Source: Comamonadaceae bacterium (GTDB lineage: Bacteria; Pseudomonadota; Gammaproteobacteria; Burkholderiales; Burkholderiaceae_C). Taken from it: DNA of 9,935 nt. Shown one piece after another: positions 6,324 through 9,935 of this stretch (position 1 is its first letter; each line of letters opens with the position of its first letter). The position numbers and the translations under genes are program-made. The stretch lies in assembly GCA_947374705.1 (NCBI GenBank), contig CANCDA010000086.1, forward strand, positions 1 to 9,935, written 5' to 3'. The notes below the pieces were generated by a model. The model had not been told where the DNA came from. It made no database searches and saw only the letters and a list, made by a program, of their open reading frames with translations.

Positions 6324-6387
6324 CAGTCGCAAGCTGGTGTGTCGTGCAAACTTCGTGAGCTGCAAATAGCGTACGTATTTTTTTGAC

Positions 6388-6397
6388 GAGGTGGGAG
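6388..6397 (+). promoter_or_regulatory. Double ribosome-site arrangement before the lipoprotein gene
   Basis: GAGG (6388-6391) lies 6 bp before ATG 6398, and GGGAG (6393-6397) lies 6 bp before ATG 6404. Either ATG could be used, and the products differ by two residues. The upstream in-frame TTG at 6383 has no such site. Confidence 0.6.
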
Positions 6398-7345
6398 ATG
6401 AATATGCGGAAAAATGACGGCAGGCATTGGGTCGCACTAATCAGTTGTTTCTTGCTAGGCGGCTGTATAACAACATCCACCACGGATTTTTCCTCGCATG
6501 CACCACCCAAGGCTGTGGCCGTTGCAGCACCAGCACCAGCATCTGCACCGCCCCCGCCAGCGCCAGCGCCAGCACCAATGATCGCTCAAGTGCCGCTATC
6601 TCAATCGGATACGTCGTTGAGATCCACATCTTCCGCCTTCGGCTTTGAAGACCCCGCGAACGTACTTGGGGCTGGAAATTCAAAAAAATCCTTCTCACCC
6701 CGAAAACAATCTCTGATCGCGCCTGCGCAGGCAACAAATGAGGTGGTCACTGATACTCCGGCGAATGAGGCCAACGCCGTAAGAAGCGATGATCTTCCTC
6801 CCACCGTTAATCTGGGAAACAATCAGCAAAAAATTACCGTCCTCATAGGAAGAAAGACGGTAGATGAATTAAATAAATTGTTGCTGAATTCCGAGCATAA
6901 AGTCGCTAAAAGCTCTGAGGCTGGCTCTCATACTCCGGTCGCACTCAGCGACGAAATGGAGGTTGTGTGTGACGGATCTCCATGGTTCGAGTGCACTCTT
7001 GCTAAAGGTAGCCAAGGAAAGATACTCAAAGGGGCAAATGGAACGTTCCAATGGGATTTCGATTTAATAGCCAAAGAACTAGGCGACGCAAAAATACGTT
7101 TTGCCATTTATAGATGGCAAGGCTCCGAGCGTAAACATGCGGAGCTTGGGTTCGCGCCCAAGCCACTCTCCATCAAGGTCGTGGTCAACCCCCAAACCTT
7201 CTATGAAAAGATGCCCGAATGGATAACCAAGAATACTGCGCTCTTATCGGCGGTGGCAGGCTTGCTGTCCGCAGTAGCCCTCGTGCTTAAGAATTGGGCT
7301 GCAATTGTCTCGCAGCTAAGACCCCCAGCAAGCCCCCATGAATGA
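6398..7345 (+). CDS. Predicted lipoprotein with Pro/Ala linker and C-terminal membrane helix
   Basis: This 315-residue protein is of unknown family. The order is: a signal peptide with lipobox LGGC at residues 20-23; a low-complexity Ala/Pro linker at about 35-60; a polar, probably disordered stretch to about 125; a short segment KITVLIGRKTVDELNKLLL; a likely beta-sandwich domain at about 180-265 with Cys191 and Cys199 (VVCDGSPWFEC), placed to form a disulfide in the periplasm, and a FQWDFDLIAKELGDAKIRFAI core; then a hydrophobic helix at about 280-297 (TALLSAVAGLLSAVALVL) and a short basic tail. A W-x-W/D-type strand followed by a membrane helix recalls an exported beta-sandwich-plus-anchor module seen in several multidomain bacterial proteins (my recollection, not a search). 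Combining a lipid anchor and a C-terminal helix is unusual. The DNA is clearly more AT-rich than the surrounding genes, which suggests foreign origin. It starts 74 bp after the previous gene and converges on icmF. Confidence 0.8.
   Translation: MNMRKNDGRHWVALISCFLLGGCITTSTTDFSSHAPPKAVAVAAPAPASAPPPPAPAPAPMIAQVPLSQSDTSLRSTSSAFGFEDPANVLGAGNSKKSFSPRKQSLIAPAQATNEVVTDTPANEANAVRSDDLPPTVNLGNNQQKITVLIGRKTVDELNKLLLNSEHKVAKSSEAGSHTPVALSDEMEVVCDGSPWFECTLAKGSQGKILKGANGTFQWDFDLIAKELGDAKIRFAIYRWQGSERKHAELGFAPKPLSIKVVVNPQTFYEKMPEWITKNTALLSAVAGLLSAVALVLKNWAAIVSQLRPPASPHE
6521..6576 (+). repeat. Imperfect GCCAGC/GCACCA hexamer tract encoding a Pro/Ala linker
   Basis: Degenerate 6-nt units (GCACCA, GCGCCA) repeat and encode Ala-Pro alternation at residues 43-60 of the lipoprotein. 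Such tracts change length by slippage. The product is a flexible spacer between the lipid anchor and the rest of the protein. Confidence 0.6.
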
Positions 7346-7404
7346 GGCATGAAAGTTAGCTTGAGGCATCACGGGTCAACGATCATCGCAAGCCCACGGC
7401 TCCC

Positions 7405-9935
7405 TCACATATTCCGCCGATACTGCCCACCCACCTCAAACAGCGCGTTGGTGATCTGGCCGAGGGAGCATACGCGCACCGCGTCCATCAGCACTTCGAA
7501 GACATTGAGGTTGTCGATCACGGCCTGTTGCAAGCGCTTGAGTGCGGTGGGTGATTCGCTGGCGTGTTGGGTGTGGAAGTCTTGCAGGCGTTGGAGTTGC
7601 GACTGCTTTTCTTCGTCAGTACTGCGCGCTAGTTCGAGTTTGGCCTGCACTGCGTCGCCGTGCGGGTTGCGGAAGGTGTTGACGCCGATGATGGGCAGCT
7701 CGCCGGTGTGTTTGAGCATCTCGTAGTGCATGCTCTCGTCTTGAATCTTGCCGCGCTGGTAGCCGGTTTCCATCGCGCCTAAAACACCGCCGCGTTCGGC
7801 GATGCGCTCGAACTCGGCCAGCACCGCTTCTTCCAGCAATTCGGTCAGCTCTTCGATGATGAAAGCACCTTGTGACGGGTTTTCATTCTTGGCCAAGCCC
7901 CACTCCCGGTTGATGATGAGCTGGATGGCCATGGCACGGCGCACGCTGTCTTCGGTGGGCGTGGTGATGGCCTCGTCAAACGCGTTGGTGTGCAGACTGT
8001 TGCAGTTGTCGTAAATCGCGATCAGCGCTTGCAGCGTGGTGCGGATGTCGTTGAATTGAATCTCCTGCGCGTGCAGGCTGCGGCCACTGGTTTGGATGTG
8101 GTACTTCAACTTCTGGCTGCGCTCGTTGGCCCCGTATTTTTCTTTCATGGCCACGGCCCAGATGCGGCGGGCCACGCGGCCCATCACGGTGTACTCGGGG
8201 TCCATGCCGTTGCTGAAGAAGAACGACAGATTGGGTGCGAAGTCATCAATGTGCATGCCACGCGCTAGGTAGGCTTCGACAAAGGTGAAGCCGTTGGACA
8301 GCGTGAAGGCCAGTTGTGAGATCGGGTTAGCCCCAGCTTCGGCAATGTGATAACCGCTGATGCTCACACTGTAGAAATTGCGCACGTCGTGGTGCACAAA
8401 ATACTGGGCGATATCGCCCATCACCTTGAGTGAAAACTCAGTGGAGAAGATGCAGGTGTTCTGGCCTTGGTCCTCCTTGAGGATGTCGGCCTGCACCGTG
8501 CCGCGCACATTGGCCAGCACCCATTCGCGGATTTTTTGAGCTTCGGTGTCGGTCGGTTCGCGTCCGTTGTCAGTCTTGAATTTGTCCAGGTTCTGGTCGA
8601 TGGCGGTGTTCATGAACATGGCCAAAATCGTCGGTGCCGGGCCGTTGATGGTCATGGACACGCTGGTGGTGGGGCTGCACAGGTCAAAGCCACCGTACAA
8701 GACCTTCATGTCGTCCAGTGTGGCAATGCTGACGCCGCTGTTGCCTACCTTGCCGTAAATGTCGGGGCGCAGATCCGGGTCGTTGCCGTAGAGCGTGACG
8801 GAATCAAACGCGGTGGACAAGCGCTTGGCGGCCATGCCTGAGCTGAGGAGTTTGAAGCGGGTGTTGGTGCGAAAGGCATCGCCCTCGCCCGCGAACATGC
8901 GGGTGGGGTCTTCGTTCTCGCGCTTGAAGGCGAAGGTGCCGGCGGTGTAGGGGTAGCTGCCGGGCACGTTGTCCAGCATCAGCCATTTGAGGATTTCACC
9001 GTGGTCTTCATAGGTCGGCAGAGCGACCTTGCGGATGGTGGTGCCGCTCAGTGATTTGCTGGTGAGCGCGGTGCGAATTTCTTTGTCGCGGATTTTCACC
9101 ACGTACTCTTCACCTGCGTAAGCCTGCTGCATCTCGGGCCACTGTTGCAGCAGCTTGCGCGCATCGGCGTCTTGTTGTGCCTTGCGATGCCCGGCCAGGT
9201 CCAGCGCGGCCTCGGCAGCCGGTGCGCGGTCTGGTTTGTCGATTTTCAGCATGCGGGCGGCGGCCTGTAACTGCTGAATCTCGCGTGCCAAGGTCGCTTG
9301 GGCACGGGCACGTTTTTTGTAGCCGCGCACGGTGTCGCTGATCTCGGCCAGGTAGCGCGTGCGGGCGGCAGGGACGATGGGGCTTTGGTTGGTGCTGTGG
9401 CGCACCTTGACCATGGGCAAACGGCCGTCGGACAGTGCCACACCCAGCGCCTTTAATCTCGGCTTCATGGCCTGGTACAGCGCCGTCACACCGTCGTCGT
9501 TGAAACGCGCCGCCATGGTGCCAAACACGGGCATTTGATCAGCGGGTGTGGTCCAGGCTTCCTTGTTGCGCTGCACTTGCTTGGCCACGTCACGCAGGGC
9601 GTCACTCGCGCCTTTGCGGTCAAACTTGTTGATGGCCACGAACTCGGCAAAGTCCAGCATATCGATTTTTTCCAGCTGGCTGGCCGCGCCGAACTCGGGC
9701 GTCATCACGTACAAAGGGACGTCCACCAGGGGCACGATGGCCGCGTCGCCCTGGCCGATGCCTGAGGTCTCGACCACGATCAAATCAAAGCCCGCCACTT
9801 TGCAGGCGGCCAGTACGTCGGGCAGTGCGGAGCTGATTTCGCTGCCGAATTCGCGTGTGGCCAGACTGCGCATGAAGACGCGCTGATGACTCCCTCCCCC
9901 GCTGGGGGAGGGCTGGGGTGGGGGCGGGTCTGCTG
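7405..9935 (-). CDS. icmF: Fused isobutyryl-CoA mutase IcmF, C-terminal 842 residues
   Basis: IcmF interconverts isobutyryl-CoA and n-butyryl-CoA with adenosylcobalamin and carries its own MeaI-type GTPase chaperone between the B12 domain and the mutase domain. The frame is open to the right edge, so the B12-binding domain and GTPase Walker A (about 250 residues) lie outside; Met at 9873 is internal. Visible GTPase elements are VFMRSLATREFGSEIS, the G3-like VVETSGIGQGD (around 9760-9771) and the G4 NKFD (9619-9630). The linker has KKRARAQATLAREIQQLQ. The mutase domain includes PGSYPYTAGTFAFKRENEDPTRMFAGEG, YGGFDLCSPTTSVSMTINGPAP, SISGYHIAEAGANPISQLAFTLSNGF, and the C-terminus SLGQITNALFEVGGQYRRNM. 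The mutase barrel looks intact. No clear terminator follows the stop, and the gene converges on the cassette. A palindromic repeat lies within the frame near the right edge. Confidence 0.95.
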   Translation of the reverse strand, partial: ADPPPPQPSPSGGGSHQRVFMRSLATREFGSEISSALPDVLAACKVAGFDLIVVETSGIGQGDAAIVPLVDVPLYVMTPEFGAASQLEKIDMLDFAEFVAINKFDRKGASDALRDVAKQVQRNKEAWTTPADQMPVFGTMAARFNDDGVTALYQAMKPRLKALGVALSDGRLPMVKVRHSTNQSPIVPAARTRYLAEISDTVRGYKKRARAQATLAREIQQLQAAARMLKIDKPDRAPAAEAALDLAGHRKAQQDADARKLLQQWPEMQQAYAGEEYVVKIRDKEIRTALTSKSLSGTTIRKVALPTYEDHGEILKWLMLDNVPGSYPYTAGTFAFKRENEDPTRMFAGEGDAFRTNTRFKLLSSGMAAKRLSTAFDSVTLYGNDPDLRPDIYGKVGNSGVSIATLDDMKVLYGGFDLCSPTTSVSMTINGPAPTILAMFMNTAIDQNLDKFKTDNGREPTDTEAQKIREWVLANVRGTVQADILKEDQGQNTCIFSTEFSLKVMGDIAQYFVHHDVRNFYSVSISGYHIAEAGANPISQLAFTLSNGFTFVEAYLARGMHIDDFAPNLSFFFSNGMDPEYTVMGRVARRIWAVAMKEKYGANERSQKLKYHIQTSGRSLHAQEIQFNDIRTTLQALIAIYDNCNSLHTNAFDEAITTPTEDSVRRAMAIQLIINREWGLAKNENPSQGAFIIEELTELLEEAVLAEFERIAERGGVLGAMETGYQRGKIQDESMHYEMLKHTGELPIIGVNTFRNPHGDAVQAKLELARSTDEEKQSQLQRLQDFHTQHASESPTALKRLQQAVIDNLNVFEVLMDAVRVCSLGQITNALFEVGGQYRRNM
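7408..7848 (-). repeat. Functional-copy partner of the duplicated icmF 3' end
   Basis: This is the part of intact icmF that matches the remnant at 4870-5051. The two matching blocks are 7408-7484 and 7751-7848; the 266 bp between them is missing from the remnant. The two copies are direct repeats about 2.5 kb apart. Confidence 0.9.
9887..9935. repeat. GC-rich palindromic repeat inside the icmF frame
   Basis: CCCTCCCCC (9892-9900) and GGGGGAGGG (9904-9912) form a perfect 9-bp hairpin with loop GCT. It continues on the plus strand as CTGGGGTGGGGGCGGG to the window edge. This resembles the dispersed CCCCAGCCCTCCCCC-type palindromes that I recall from intergenic regions of Comamonadaceae. Here it is read in frame on the minus strand as a low-complexity Pro/Ser/Gly stretch (PPPPQPSPSGGGS), directly before the conserved VFMRSLATR of the IcmF GTPase domain. 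The left end of the element is uncertain and the right end lies beyond the window. Confidence 0.65.

Larger units (their letters stand above)
5052..7404. mobile_element. Putative inserted three-gene cassette bounded by icmF 3' ends
   Basis: The segment lies between the icmF remnant (ending 5051) and the functional icmF stop codon (7405). It holds three plus-strand genes that look accessory, the last of them AT-rich. The flanking icmF ends are direct repeats, as expected when an incoming segment carrying a replacement gene end recombines at the 3' end of icmF. No integrase, transposase or terminal inverted repeat is visible, so the mechanism is inferred. The unit could also be larger and include the ATPase. 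Confidence 0.5.

Noticed and set aside
6366..6384. Rho-independent terminator after the DUF1828-like gene
   Set aside because: There is a run of seven T (6378-6384), but the only symmetry before it is a short imperfect AATA-CG/CG-TATT with almost no loop. It is too weak to call, and it overlaps the ribosome-site region of the next gene.
7343..7369. Direct repeat TGAGGCAT as a target-site duplication
   Set aside because: The 8-bp copies at 7343-7350 and 7362-7369 are only 19 bp apart and do not flank any element.
7349..7726. A 125-codon plus-strand open frame after the lipoprotein gene
   Set aside because: It is mostly antisense to the conserved C-terminus of icmF and has a Ser/Cys/Arg-rich shadow composition.
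1..9935. tRNA, rRNA or CRISPR arrays
   Set aside because: No cloverleaf-like segment, rRNA signature or regularly spaced repeat was seen on either strand.

Overview
The window looks like a chromosomal segment of a betaproteobacterium in the Burkholderiales, most likely a Comamonadaceae relative (Rhodoferax/Polaromonas/Acidovorax type). This rests on the GC-rich codon usage, a Bug-type (TctC) solute receptor beside a PEP-mutase/isocitrate-lyase-family gene, a fused isobutyryl-CoA mutase (IcmF), and a C-rich/G-rich palindromic repeat of a kind I associate with these genomes. The taxon is inferred from gene content only.

Left part (1-3410), ordinary metabolism and housekeeping. The 3' end of an isocitrate lyase/PEP mutase-family gene is followed after 18 bp by a Bug-family periplasmic carboxylate receptor; the two look like one operon for uptake and cleavage or decarboxylation of an organic acid. 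A 76-residue lipoprotein follows. Convergent to it, on the minus strand, are a malate/L-lactate dehydrogenase-family (Ldh_2) oxidoreductase and, upstream of that, a YraN-family (UPF0102) nuclease-fold protein.

Middle part (3411-7404), accessory DNA. A minus-strand AAA ATPase of the DUF4143 family has a perfect 11-bp inverted repeat bracketing its likely -10 element just before the start codon. Next is a decayed second copy of the 3' end of icmF (4870-5051), with an internal deletion of about 262 bp and an in-frame stop. Three plus-strand genes follow: a 162-residue protein I do not recognise; a 255-residue protein that overlaps it by 10 bp and resembles the DUF1828/DUF1829 architecture; and a 315-residue predicted lipoprotein with a Pro/Ala linker and a C-terminal membrane helix, in visibly AT-richer DNA.

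Right part (7405-9935): the large C-terminal part of icmF (842 residues, N-terminus outside the window). It carries the rest of the MeaI-type GTPase chaperone domain and the whole mutase domain. Near the right edge a GC-rich palindromic repeat lies inside the open reading frame and appears to have been inserted in frame into a GTPase-domain loop.

The main point of interest is the three-gene cassette between two directly repeated icmF 3' ends. The similarity of the two copies begins exactly at the icmF stop codon. This is the footprint expected if a segment carrying its own icmF 3' end recombined at this locus and left the former gene end to decay. No integrase or transposase is visible.
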